Positions 9,182 to 17,076 of a stretch of DNA of 64,000 nucleotides are shown here, piece by piece. The position numbers were made by a program, and so were the translations under genes. Below the pieces are notes generated by a model, which was given only the letters and a program-made list of their open reading frames with translations, had not been told where the DNA came from and searched no databases. Location of the stretch: contig NZ_JAAMPJ010000014.1 in NCBI RefSeq assembly GCF_011067745.1, positions 62,001-126,000 of the forward strand, read 5' to 3'. Each line of letters opens with the position of its first letter. Position 1 is the stretch's first letter. The stretch comes from Lentzea alba. Lineage in GTDB: Bacteria; Actinomycetota; Actinomycetes; Mycobacteriales; Pseudonocardiaceae.

Positions 9182-10438
9182 TCACTTCTGGACGTCGCCG
9201 ACGAACTGGCGCCACGAGTCCTCGCCGTTCTGCTTGCCCTGCTCCACGCGCTGCATCGCGTTGCCGATCGCGGTCTGGATGTCGCCCGCCTTCGGGCCTT
9301 GGTACTGCGGGTTCAGCTTCTTCGCCGCGTCGGTGAACAGCTTGCCGATCGGGGCGTCGTTGAAGTACGGGTTCTTGTAGTCGACGATCGACGGGTCGTC
9401 GTACAGCTTCGGGATCGACGGCAGCAGCCCGGAGCTCTTGAACACCTTGGCCTGCTGCTCGGGCGCGGTCAGCCACGCCGCCAGCTCCACGGCCTTGTCG
9501 ACGTTCTTGCCCGCCTTGGGCACCGTGAGGTACGAGCCGCCCCAGTTGCCGCCCCCGCCGGGCACGGAGGTGACGTCCCACTTGCCCGCGGCCTCCGGTC
9601 CCGCCTGGTCCTTGATCTTGGCCATCTGCCAGGCCGGGCAGGTCACGGTCGCGAACTGGCCCTGCTTGAACCCGGTGTTCCAGACCGGCGTGGAGTACAG
9701 CAGCTTCGAGGACAGGCCCGCCTGCACGCCGTCGACCACGAGGTCCCAGCCGGCCTTGATCTCCTTGTTCTCGCCCACGACGATCTTGTCGGACTTGTCG
9801 TAGTAGCCGACGGAAGCCTGGCCGACGATCGCGTTGAGCACGGACGGCCCGCCGTCGAACCACTTCACGCCCTCGGGGGCCTTCTCCTGGAACTTCTTGC
9901 CCGCGGCCATGAACTCCTGCCAGGTCGGCCACAGCGCCGCGAGCTGGTCGCGGTCGGCGGGCAGTCCGGCGTTCTGCAGCAGGTCGCGGCGGTAGCAGAT
10001 GGCCAGGCCGCCGACGTCGGTGCCGTACCCGATCTGCTTGCCGTCCTTGCTGAGCGAGCCCTCCCACTTCCACGGGAGCCAGCGGTCCTTCAGTTCGGTG
10101 CCGCCCTTGGTGTTGAGGTCGACGAACTTGTCCGGGGTGGCCTTGAACTGGTTGACGTACCCGGTGTCGACGGCCTCGATGTCGGCGGCGCCGCTGTTGG
10201 TGGCGAGGTGGGCGGCGAGGTTCTTGTGGTGGTCGGAGTAGGACGCGGTGCGGTCCGTGATCTCGACGTCCGGGTGCGTGCTCGCGTACTCCTTGAGCAG
10301 CTCGGCGTACCCGAAGTTGCCGAACAACCCGATGGTCAGCTTGGTCTTCCCGCCGCCGGCGGTGTCGCTGCCGCAACCGCTGAGCACCACGGCTGTCGCC
10401 AATGCGGCGCAACCGAGGGCGAGTGCTTTGGGGCGCAT
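9182..10438 (-). CDS. Sugar-binding lipoprotein of ABC importer
   Basis: A 418-residue extracellular solute-binding protein of family 1. The signal peptide ends in lipobox LSGC with Cys22 as the lipidated residue, followed by GSDTAGGG and the typical start KLTIGLFGNFGYAELLKEY. It captures a sugar outside the membrane and hands it to the MalF/MalG-type permeases encoded directly downstream. GGAGG lies 8 bases before the ATG. As the first gene of the operon it faces the divergent LacI regulator, which probably controls it. The sugar is likely one that the GH1 enzyme can split. Confidence 0.93.
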   Translation of the reverse strand: MRPKALALGCAALATAVVLSGCGSDTAGGGKTKLTIGLFGNFGYAELLKEYASTHPDVEITDRTASYSDHHKNLAAHLATNSGAADIEAVDTGYVNQFKATPDKFVDLNTKGGTELKDRWLPWKWEGSLSKDGKQIGYGTDVGGLAICYRRDLLQNAGLPADRDQLAALWPTWQEFMAAGKKFQEKAPEGVKWFDGGPSVLNAIVGQASVGYYDKSDKIVVGENKEIKAGWDLVVDGVQAGLSSKLLYSTPVWNTGFKQGQFATVTCPAWQMAKIKDQAGPEAAGKWDVTSVPGGGGNWGGSYLTVPKAGKNVDKAVELAAWLTAPEQQAKVFKSSGLLPSIPKLYDDPSIVDYKNPYFNDAPIGKLFTDAAKKLNPQYQGPKAGDIQTAIGNAMQRVEQGKQNGEDSWRQFVGDVQK

Positions 10439-10621
10439 TTCCAGGCCTCCGTCGATCTGTGGCGTCGTTTTTTGGGCGCGCTGAAGCAGAAAAGTGTTGG
10501 TGGATCAGGTGAACCGGCGTGGTGTGGACCACCGGCCGAAGATGTGTGGCGCCTATGACAGCGGGGTTACGGCGCGCACGTCAAGTAACAAAACGATAAA
10601 CAGATCAACTCGTGCACCGGT

Positions 10622-10666
10622 TTGACTAGGTAAAGCGCTGCTCGTAGGGTCTATGTAACCGCTTAC
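10622..10666 (+). promoter_or_regulatory. lacI-family gene promoter with overlapping operator
   Basis: TTGACT (10622-10627) and TAGGGT (10645-10650) are separated by 17 bases, a good vegetative promoter for the regulator gene. Just downstream GTAACCGCTTAC (10655-10666) is a near-perfect palindrome with central CG (10 of 12 positions), the shape of a LacI-family operator, suggesting autoregulation. The remaining part of the gap from 10439 holds the leader of the divergent transporter operon, with a weaker TTGACG/TGTCAT pair on the minus strand near 10552-10583. Confidence 0.6.
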
Positions 10667-10684
10667 GGTGGAAACGGAGGCCCG

Positions 10685-11716
10685 ATGGCGACCGGGCGTG
10701 AGATCGCCCAGCTCTGCGGCGTGTCCGTGGCGACGGTGTCGCGCGTCTTCAACCAGCCGGAAACGGTCAACGAGGAAACGCGTGAACGCGTGCTGCGGGT
10801 CGCGAAAGAGCTCGGCTACCAACCCAACGAGTCCGCGCGGGCGTTGTCGACCAAGCAGTCCACGATGATCGGACTGGTCTGGGACACCGACCACCGCCGC
10901 CCCGACTGGCGGCACCCGTACCTGCAGGACCTGCTGATCGGGTTGAAGTCGGCACTCAGCGCGCACGGCTACCACCTGCTGATGCTGGCCACCAGCGGCG
11001 ACGCCCGCGAGATCGGCGCGTCCCTCGCCGATCCGGTCGGCTACGTGAACATGACCCGCCGCCACCACCTCGGCGGGCTGGTCCTGATCGACAGCGGATC
11101 CGACGCCGAGGCGTTCGAAGCCTTTGCGCAGTCCGGGGTTCCGTGCGTCGCGGTGGACGTCGCGGTCGACGGTCCCAAGGCCACCTACGTGACGTCGGAC
11201 AACGTGAGCGGCGCGCTGTCGGCCGTCCGGCACCTCGTCTCGCTCGGTCACTCGCGGATCGCCACGATCACCGGCCCGGTCGGCAACCAGCCTTCGGACG
11301 CCCGCGTTTCGGGCTACCGCAAGGGGTTGCAGGAGGCCGGGCTGCCGTTCCGGGACGAGTACGTCGTGTCCGGCGACTTCTACCGGGCGAGCGGAAACGC
11401 CGCCACGCAACGACTTCTCGCGTTGGACGAACCGCCGACCGCGGTGTTCGCGGCCAGCGACGAGATGGCGGTGGGCGCGTTGCTCGCCGCTCGTGCCGCG
11501 GGGCTGCGGGTGCCTCAGGACTTGGCGCTGGTCGGGTTCGACGACATCGAGATCGCCTCCGTCGTCGATCCGGCGCTGACCACGGTGGCGCAGGACAAGC
11601 CGGGGTTCGGGGTGGCGGCGGCGAAGGCGATCATGGCCATGATCACCGGTGGGGGCCGCGAGCAACCCGTTGTCCTGCCGACCCGGTTGGTCGTCAGGAA
11701 CTCCTGCGGATCTTGA
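10685..11716 (+). CDS. LacI-family transcriptional regulator
   Basis: A 343-residue repressor. GGAGG precedes the ATG by 4 bases. The N-terminal helix-turn-helix is clear: REIAQLCGVSVATVSRVFNQ, followed by the hinge helix region YQPNESARALS. The remaining 280 residues form a periplasmic-binding-protein-like sensor domain, with the dimer/ligand motifs ASDEMAVGAL and LVGFDDIEIASVVDPALTTV. It is divergent from the binding-protein/permease/GH1 operon and followed by an alpha-amylase gene, so it very likely represses sugar uptake until a saccharide inducer binds. Its own promoter contains a LacI-type operator. Confidence 0.93.
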   Translation: MATGREIAQLCGVSVATVSRVFNQPETVNEETRERVLRVAKELGYQPNESARALSTKQSTMIGLVWDTDHRRPDWRHPYLQDLLIGLKSALSAHGYHLLMLATSGDAREIGASLADPVGYVNMTRRHHLGGLVLIDSGSDAEAFEAFAQSGVPCVAVDVAVDGPKATYVTSDNVSGALSAVRHLVSLGHSRIATITGPVGNQPSDARVSGYRKGLQEAGLPFRDEYVVSGDFYRASGNAATQRLLALDEPPTAVFAASDEMAVGALLAARAAGLRVPQDLALVGFDDIEIASVVDPALTTVAQDKPGFGVAAAKAIMAMITGGGREQPVVLPTRLVVRNSCGS

Positions 11717-11744
11717 GACGGGCCCGCCGCGTAGCGGGCCCGTC
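11717..11744. terminator. Bidirectional hairpin between lacI-type gene and amylase
   Basis: GACGGGCCCGC and GCGGGCCCGTC form a perfect 11-bp stem around a 6-base loop (11728-11733). It starts one base after the regulator's stop and ends two bases before the amylase stop on the other strand, so it can end both transcripts. No T-run is visible. Confidence 0.8.
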
Positions 11745-11746
11745 GC

Positions 11747-13111
11747 TCAGCCTCGTGCGTTGACGTGCAGCGCGAGCGCGGTCCCCGCACCCAGGGTCGC
11801 GGTGAACCTGCCTGACGAGTCCACGGTCACACGGACGCAGCCGTTCTCCTGGACGTTGCAGTAGGTCCCGGCGGGCAGCGAGGTCTGGAACGTGCTGCTG
11901 ACCGCGAAGGTCTCCCGGTTGATCGCCACGAAACCCTTGGTGCCACGACCGAACGCGATGGCGTCGTAGCCGTTGTCCCACCAGTTGTTCACGTCGGTGC
12001 CGGCGACGGTGTTGCGGAAGGCGACCATGTTCGCGATCTGCGTCCACAGGTGCTGGCACTTCCAGCCGCTGAAGCAGACCGAGTTGCCGGGCGGGCCCGC
12101 GTCCTTGTCGCTGAACTCGTAGCCCGAGTACACCTGGGGCGCGCCGTAGTTCCACGCCAGCATGAACACGTTGGCTAGCGTGTAGGTGGAGTTGTCCCGG
12201 TAGGACAGGGTGGAGCCGTTGCGTTCGGTGTCCCAGTTGTCGACGAACGGCCGGGCCTGGCCGCTGGGCAGGAAGCCCCACGACTGGCCGAACGTGCGCA
12301 GGTACGCGAGGTTCTCGTTGGTGAAGATCCGCTTGAGGTCGTAGGCGTAGCGGAACTCGTCGACGTCACCGGAACCGGTGTACTCGCCGGGCTGCACCGC
12401 CTCGCCCGCGCCGTAGATGACCTCGTGCACCCAGAAGACGTTCGGGTTGGTCAGCCTGGCCTTGATGGCGGACATGTCGGCGGCGGCGATGTGCTTGGCG
12501 GCGTCGATCCGGAACCCGTCCACGCCCATGCCGATGAGCCGGTTGAGGTACCCGGCGATCGCGCCGCGCACGTAGTCGTTGCCGGTGTTCAGATCGGACA
12601 GGTTGACGAGCTCGCAGTTCTGGACGTTGCCGCGGTCCTGGTAGTTGTCGATCGCCGTCCGGCAGGTGTGGAAGTCCCACTCGCTGTACAGGCCGGGGTA
12701 GTTGTACTTCGAGTAGCCGGAGCCGCCGGTGCCGGTGCCGGATCCCGCGCTCATGTGGTTGATCACCGCGTCCGCGATCACCTTGACGCCCGCGTTGTGG
12801 CAGGTGGTGATCATGTTCCGGAACGCGGTCTCGTCGCCGAGGCGGCCGGCGATCCGGTAGCTGACGGGCTGGTAGGAGGTCCACCACTGGGGACCCTGGA
12901 CGTGCTCGGTGGCGGGGGAGACCTCCACGTACCCGTAGCCCTTGGGGCCCAGGACGTTGGTGCACTCCGAGGCCACGCGGGCGAACGGCCATTGGAACAG
13001 GGTGACGGTGACGTCCTTGCTGCCGGGCGGGGCCGCAAAACCTTGCACCGGTGTGCACAGGGCGACGGCGAGCACGGCGGTGAGCAGGACGCGAAGAGCC
13101 GAGGAAACCAC
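11747..13111 (-). CDS. Secreted GH13 alpha-amylase
   Basis: About 454 residues from GTG 13111, chosen because GGAG lies about 6 bases upstream and it places a signal peptide ([21 protein letters not shown]) at the N-terminus; the longer open frame adds 66 unlikely residues. Family motifs are in order: DAVINH (114-119), GFRIDAAKH with nucleophile Asp203, WVHEV with acid/base Glu230, and VDNWDTER with Asp294 in the place of the usual NHD. The C-terminal beta domain (about 370-454) ends the protein; no starch-binding domain follows. Closest in style to Streptomyces secreted alpha-amylases. It acts outside the cell on starch; the neighbouring LacI regulator may control it. Confidence 0.93.
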   Translation of the reverse strand: MVSSALRVLLTAVLAVALCTPVQGFAAPPGSKDVTVTLFQWPFARVASECTNVLGPKGYGYVEVSPATEHVQGPQWWTSYQPVSYRIAGRLGDETAFRNMITTCHNAGVKVIADAVINHMSAGSGTGTGGSGYSKYNYPGLYSEWDFHTCRTAIDNYQDRGNVQNCELVNLSDLNTGNDYVRGAIAGYLNRLIGMGVDGFRIDAAKHIAAADMSAIKARLTNPNVFWVHEVIYGAGEAVQPGEYTGSGDVDEFRYAYDLKRIFTNENLAYLRTFGQSWGFLPSGQARPFVDNWDTERNGSTLSYRDNSTYTLANVFMLAWNYGAPQVYSGYEFSDKDAGPPGNSVCFSGWKCQHLWTQIANMVAFRNTVAGTDVNNWWDNGYDAIAFGRGTKGFVAINRETFAVSSTFQTSLPAGTYCNVQENGCVRVTVDSSGRFTATLGAGTALALHVNARG

Positions 13112-13375
13112 GTTGTCTCCAAGCTGCAGGGGGTTCTCTTCCAGGTCTAACAGGCCTAAGGCGGACCGGGAAGAGTTGCAAGAAGTTTCGTGCGCAATTG
13201 GTCCGCGGGGCCGTACGGACCAGTCCTCTGTGGTGCGATCAGCTGTCGCCGAAAGTGCACTATGGCTCAGACCGACGTCGTGCGGCGACGCGAGGTGTAG
13301 GCCGCACACGTGGTGCAGCCCAGTTATCGGCTCTTAACCTCGCGCTGTCCTGCCTGCAACGACGGAGGCGAGCAC
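13112..13375. promoter_or_regulatory. Divergent control region of amylase and esterase genes
   Basis: This 264-bp gap holds two features. TTGCAAGAAGTTTC followed by GTGCGCAA (13176-13197) resembles the TTGCAAG/CTTGCAA sites found before Streptomyces amylase genes (recalled, not checked). TGGTCCG (13199-13205) and CGGACCA (13216-13222) form a perfect 7-bp inverted repeat with a 10-base spacer, an operator candidate. GGAGG at 13364-13368 serves the downstream esterase gene. Confidence 0.4.
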
Positions 13376-14593
13376 ATGCGATTGAGGAAAGTGTTCCTGG
13401 CACTCGCCGCGGCCACCGGCCTGGCCGCGGCTTCTCTCTCGATCTCGACGGCCGCGGTGCCACCACCCCAGACCGGCACCCTCGGCGGGTACGACATCAC
13501 CGGCACGTACGTGAGCGGGTTGTCGTCCGGCGGCTTTCTGGCCAACCAGCTGCACGTCGCGTACTCCGGGGTGTTCCAAGGCGCGGGCATCTTCTCCGCC
13601 GGCGCGTACGACTGCGCGCAGAACAACCTGAACACCGCTCTGTACGCGTGCATGGACACCTTCCAGCCGCGCAGGACGCCGGCCGAGCTGGAGCAGCTGA
13701 CCCGCACCCGTGCGGCGGCGGGCAGTGTCGACCCGCCCCAGAACCTGTCCGGCGACCCGGTGTGGCTGTTCCACGGCACCTCTGACCAGACGGTCGACCG
13801 CGCGGTGAACGACGACCTGGCCACCTACTACCGCGACTTCGGCGCGCGGGTCGCCTACAACAACACGTCCGCGGCCGGACACGCCTGGGTCAGTCCGATC
13901 GGCCCGAACAGCTGCGGCTCCACGTCCTCGCCGTACGTCAACAACTGCGGGGCCGCCGATCCGGTGAAGGAGATGCTCACGCACCTGTTCGGCCAGGTGA
14001 GCCCGGCCGCGTCGGCGTTGTCCGGCAAGCTGGTCCAGTTCGACCAGAGCCGGTACGCGCCCGGCGGCAACGCGGCCGCGATCAGCATGGGCGGGGAGGG
14101 GTTCGCGTACGTGCCGAAGGCGTGCGAGACCGGTCCGTGCAAGCTGATGGTCACGCTGCACGGCTGCTACCAGTATTACGGTCTGGTCGGCAACGCGTTG
14201 ATGGACAAGGGATACCTCAACGAGTACGCCGACACGAACAACATGATCGTGCTCTACCCGCAGGCCACCACGATGATCGGCAACCCGCGCGGCTGCTGGG
14301 ACTGGTGGGGTTACCAGTCCGTCCAGTACGCGCTCAAGACCGGCCCGCAGATGGCCGCCGTGGTGAACATGGTCAAGGCGATGAGCGGCGACACCCCACC
14401 GCCGACGACCACCACCACGCCGGTTCCGCAGTGCATCACCGCGAGCAACTACGCCCACACCACTGCCGGCCGCGCCTACGTCACGTTGGGACAGACCTAC
14501 GCGCTCGGCTCCAACCAGGCGCTCGGCCTGTGGAACACCTTCACCACCAGCACCATCCGCCAGACGTCGCCGAACTACTGGGTGAAGTGCTGA
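13376..14593 (+). CDS. Secreted PHB-depolymerase-family esterase
   Basis: A 405-residue secreted protein; ATG 13376 follows GGAGG by 7 bases. The signal peptide (RKVFLALAAATGLAAASLS) is followed by the depolymerase fold with GLSSG nucleophile elbow (Ser50), an Asp in FHGTSDQTVD and a His in AAGHAWV. Cys-rich conserved stretches (YDCAQNNLNTALYACMD, CGSTSSPYVNNCGAADP) match secreted polyhydroxyalkanoate depolymerase-like esterases. A PPPTTTTTPVP linker near residue 345 joins a 50-residue C-terminal module (CITASNYAHTTAGRAYVTLG) seen in related enzymes. It may attack polyhydroxybutyrate or another polyester or ester; the substrate is unproven. The end overlaps the convergent dehydratase gene by 19 bp. 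Confidence 0.87.
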   Translation: MRLRKVFLALAAATGLAAASLSISTAAVPPPQTGTLGGYDITGTYVSGLSSGGFLANQLHVAYSGVFQGAGIFSAGAYDCAQNNLNTALYACMDTFQPRRTPAELEQLTRTRAAAGSVDPPQNLSGDPVWLFHGTSDQTVDRAVNDDLATYYRDFGARVAYNNTSAAGHAWVSPIGPNSCGSTSSPYVNNCGAADPVKEMLTHLFGQVSPAASALSGKLVQFDQSRYAPGGNAAAISMGGEGFAYVPKACETGPCKLMVTLHGCYQYYGLVGNALMDKGYLNEYADTNNMIVLYPQATTMIGNPRGCWDWWGYQSVQYALKTGPQMAAVVNMVKAMSGDTPPPTTTTTPVPQCITASNYAHTTAGRAYVTLGQTYALGSNQALGLWNTFTTSTIRQTSPNYWVKC

Positions 14594-15543
14594 CCGGTCC
14601 AGCGCACGACGTCGGCGAAAGTCGCGTTCCCACCGCACACCACGATCCCGAGCCGGGCCCCGGGCCCGACCCGATCGAGCACCGAGCCCGCCGCCGCGAC
14701 CAGACAGCCGGCGGCGGGCTCGGCCCACACCTTCTGCGTCTCGGCCAGCGTGATCGAGCCCCGCACGGCCTCGGCGTCGGACACCACCAGCACGTCCTCG
14801 ACCAGCGCGACCGTGTGGTCGTAGGTCAGCTGCGACACGTGGGGCGCTGAGAGCGTCGAGACGATCGACGTGGGCGTGAAGTCCACCGGTCCGCCCGCCG
14901 CCAGCGCGCGGTGCATCGCATCGGCGCCCTCGACCTCGACGCCCCACACGCGGATGCCGGGCACGAGCGCGTGGAACGCCGTCGCGACGCCGGAGATGAG
15001 CCCTCCGCCGCCGATGCTCACCAGCACGTCGGTCAGGTCGGGGGCGTCCTGAGCGAACTCCAGGCCCACGGTGCCCTGACCCGCGACCACGACCGGGTCG
15101 TCATAGGGGTGTACAAGGGTTTTGCCCGCCGCGACCAGGTCGTTCAACAGCGCGAACGCGGACGGCAGGTCGTCGGTGAGGCGCACGTCCGCACCGCAGG
15201 CGCGGGCGAGTTCGACCGAACGCGCGGGTGCCGAGGCGGGCATCACGACGGTCGCGGCCACACCCAGCGAACGAGCGACATCCGCCAGCGCGATGCCGTG
15301 GTTGCCGCCGCTGACCCCGACCACGCCCGCCGCCCGCGCCTCGTCGGACAGCGAGAGGATCTTCGCGAACGCGCCGCGCGTCTTGAACGAACCGGTGTGC
15401 TGCAACAACTCCAGCTTCACCGTCGTCGGGACGCCGAGCAGCGCGGACAGCCCGGGCGAGGGGAGCGTCGGCGTGCGCAGCACCCGTCCGTCGAGCACCT
15501 CGGCCGCGGCCCGCACGTCGCCGATGGTCACCAGTTCAGCCAT
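14575..15543 (-). CDS. PLP-dependent threonine/serine dehydratase family protein
   Basis: A 322-residue fold-type II PLP enzyme. ATG 15543 is preferred over the upstream TTG 15561 because AGGTGAGG lies 5 bases before it. The PLP lysine is in HTGSFKTRGAF and the phosphate-binding glycine loop appears late as VSIGGGGLISG. The substrate loop reads SGGNHG, as in threonine/serine dehydratases and racemase relatives. It lacks the C-terminal ACT regulatory domain of biosynthetic IlvA, fitting a catabolic dehydratase or a serine racemase-like enzyme. It probably acts alone: neighbours are a secreted esterase (convergent) and the RiPP-like locus (divergent). Confidence 0.88.
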   Translation of the reverse strand: MAELVTIGDVRAAAEVLDGRVLRTPTLPSPGLSALLGVPTTVKLELLQHTGSFKTRGAFAKILSLSDEARAAGVVGVSGGNHGIALADVARSLGVAATVVMPASAPARSVELARACGADVRLTDDLPSAFALLNDLVAAGKTLVHPYDDPVVVAGQGTVGLEFAQDAPDLTDVLVSIGGGGLISGVATAFHALVPGIRVWGVEVEGADAMHRALAAGGPVDFTPTSIVSTLSAPHVSQLTYDHTVALVEDVLVVSDAEAVRGSITLAETQKVWAEPAAGCLVAAAGSVLDRVGPGARLGIVVCGGNATFADVVRWTGQHFTQ

Positions 15544-15676
15544 GCCCCTCACCTTAGTCAATCGGCGAATCCTTTACCCGGTAAGCAAAAATCGATTTTG
15601 GAGCGTTCTTGGCGGTTTCTTGGAGAGCGCTGGCAGGCTCACTCGTGTCGGTATCCGAGCCAGAGGAGGTGCTCTC

Positions 15677-15784
15677 ATGGAGAAGACCAAGACGACGAAA
15701 ATGAAGAAGATCACGGTGCGCAAGGTGGGCCCGGTTCGCCTCACGGCGGCAGCCTGCTCGCAGTACAACGTCAAGCCGGCTTAA
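15677..15784 (+). CDS. Candidate RiPP precursor peptide, 35 residues
   Basis: A 35-codon gene with a strong ribosome site, GAGGAGGT ending 7 bases before the ATG. The first 22 residues are highly basic and free of Cys (MEKTKTTKMKK then ITVRKVGPVRLT, a plausible beta-strand for docking on a peptide recognition domain). The last 13 form a small, neutral tail: TAAACSQYNVKPA, with one Cys, one Ser, one Tyr and a C-terminal Pro-Ala. This leader/core appearance, followed by a hairpin and then by an M50 protease with a PqqD-like N-terminus, is what a ribosomally made, post-translationally modified peptide gene looks like. I do not recognise the class: no LanC-like, YcaO, radical SAM, or lasso cyclase gene is present nearby. 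Natural product assignment is inference. Confidence 0.7.
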   Translation: MEKTKTTKMKKITVRKVGPVRLTAAACSQYNVKPA

Positions 15785-15795
15785 GGCGCGGCGCG

Positions 15796-15826
15796 GATGC
15801 GCTGGGCCTCAAGCGCCCAGCGCATC
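15796..15826 (+). terminator. 12-bp perfect hairpin after precursor gene
   Basis: GATGCGCTGGGC and GCCCAGCGCATC pair perfectly around a 7-base loop, 11 bases after the precursor stop and 19 before the protease start. Without a T-run it may act as a partial terminator or RNA stabiliser, giving more precursor than enzyme mRNA, as is common in RiPP operons. Confidence 0.75.
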
Positions 15827-15845
15827 TCACCGGGGGAGGAGCGAC

Positions 15846-17051
15846 GTGACCGAGTTCGACCTGGACCGGCCGGTGCCACTGCACCCGCTGGTGTTCCTGG
15901 AGGACGGCGACGAGGTGACGATCGGCAGGGCCGACATCGACTCGTACGGCATCTTCCCCGGTGAGGGTGCCGAACTCGTGCGCAGGCTGGTCGCGGGCGA
16001 CACGCCGCGCCAGGCGGCCGACTGGTTCGAGCGGACCTACGGGGAAGGCGTCGACATCGAGGACGTCGTCGCGGGGCTGGACGAGCTCGACCTCGTCCGC
16101 AAGTCCGGCGAGCTCGTCACGCGGACCGCGCCGGTGCGCTTCAGGCGGCTCGGTGCCGCGCTGTTCTCGCCGCTGGCCTGGGTGGTCTACGCGGGTCTGG
16201 CCGCTTGGGCGTTGTTCGTCATGGTGGTCAACGCGGATCTCCGGCCGAGTTATCACAACATATTCTTCTCCGACTATTACATGCTGATCCAGGTCGGACT
16301 GTTCGCGGCCGCCATTCCGCTGCTGCTTTTGCACGAGTCCTTTCACGCGTTGGCCGGGCGCAGGCTCGGCATCACATCGCGACTGAGAATCGGGCGGCGG
16401 CTCTACTTCATCGTGCTGGAGACCTCGCTGGACGGGCTCGTGGCGGTGCCGCGCCGCCGGCGGTACCTGCCGATCGTGGCCGGCCTGCTGGCCGACGTCA
16501 TCGGAATCGCCGTGTGCACCATCGCCGCCGACCTCACGCGACACCCGGACGGCTCGCTGTCGGGTGCGGGACGGTTCCTGCTGGCCGTGGCGTTCGCCGC
16601 GCTGCTGCGGGTCATCTGGCAGTTCTTCTTCTACCTGCGCACGGACATCTACGTGCTCGTGACCACCGTGCTCGGCTGTGTCGACTTGCACGGCGCCGCC
16701 CGCCAGATCGTGCGCAACCGGTTCCGGTGGCTGTTCGGGCGCAGTGAGACGGACGAGTCGCTGCTGCACCCGATCGACCGCCAGGTGGCGCGCTGGTACT
16801 CGTGGCTCGTCGTGGTCGGGTACACGGCCAGCCTCACCACGTTCGTGCTCGCCGGTGCCCCGGTGGCATATCGGTTCGCCACCGGCGTGATCAGCCGGAT
16901 CACCGGTGATGGCGTGCCGACGCCCTTGTTGCTCGACTCGATCGTCTTCGGTGGCGTGGCGATCGTGCAGTGCGCGGTGCTCGGCTGGCTGATGGTCCGC
17001 GAACGCGTGCAGACCCGCCGGGATCACCGTCTGCAGCACGTCATCCACTGA
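15846..17051 (+). CDS. M50-type membrane metalloprotease with PqqD/RRE-like N-terminus
   Basis: A 401-residue membrane protein starting at GTG 15846 behind GGGGGAGGA. Residues 1-90 have the PqqD/RRE look (IDSYGIFPGEGAELVRRLVA, then DIEDVVAGLDELDLV), a domain that binds leader peptides. From about 105 a chain of hydrophobic helices begins; zinc motif HESFH at 163-167 lies inside a helix, and a later CVDLHGAA near 278 could supply the third ligand, as in site-2-protease-like M50 peptidases. The family is annotated as putative peptide zinc metalloprotease. Its place right after the 35-residue peptide suggests it binds and cleaves, or exports and cleaves, that peptide. Six or more membrane helices are expected. 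Confidence 0.85.
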   Translation: MTEFDLDRPVPLHPLVFLEDGDEVTIGRADIDSYGIFPGEGAELVRRLVAGDTPRQAADWFERTYGEGVDIEDVVAGLDELDLVRKSGELVTRTAPVRFRRLGAALFSPLAWVVYAGLAAWALFVMVVNADLRPSYHNIFFSDYYMLIQVGLFAAAIPLLLLHESFHALAGRRLGITSRLRIGRRLYFIVLETSLDGLVAVPRRRRYLPIVAGLLADVIGIAVCTIAADLTRHPDGSLSGAGRFLLAVAFAALLRVIWQFFFYLRTDIYVLVTTVLGCVDLHGAARQIVRNRFRWLFGRSETDESLLHPIDRQVARWYSWLVVVGYTASLTTFVLAGAPVAYRFATGVISRITGDGVPTPLLLDSIVFGGVAIVQCAVLGWLMVRERVQTRRDHRLQHVIH

Positions 17052-17076
17052 CTCGCTTCACCGAAAGGGACGCATC

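Noticed and set aside
9113-10558. 481-codon plus-strand open frame
   Set aside because: Antisense to the sugar-binding lipoprotein gene with clear lipobox and family features.
15771-17048. 425-codon minus-strand open frame
   Set aside because: Antisense to the M50 metalloprotease gene; no domain in the frame.
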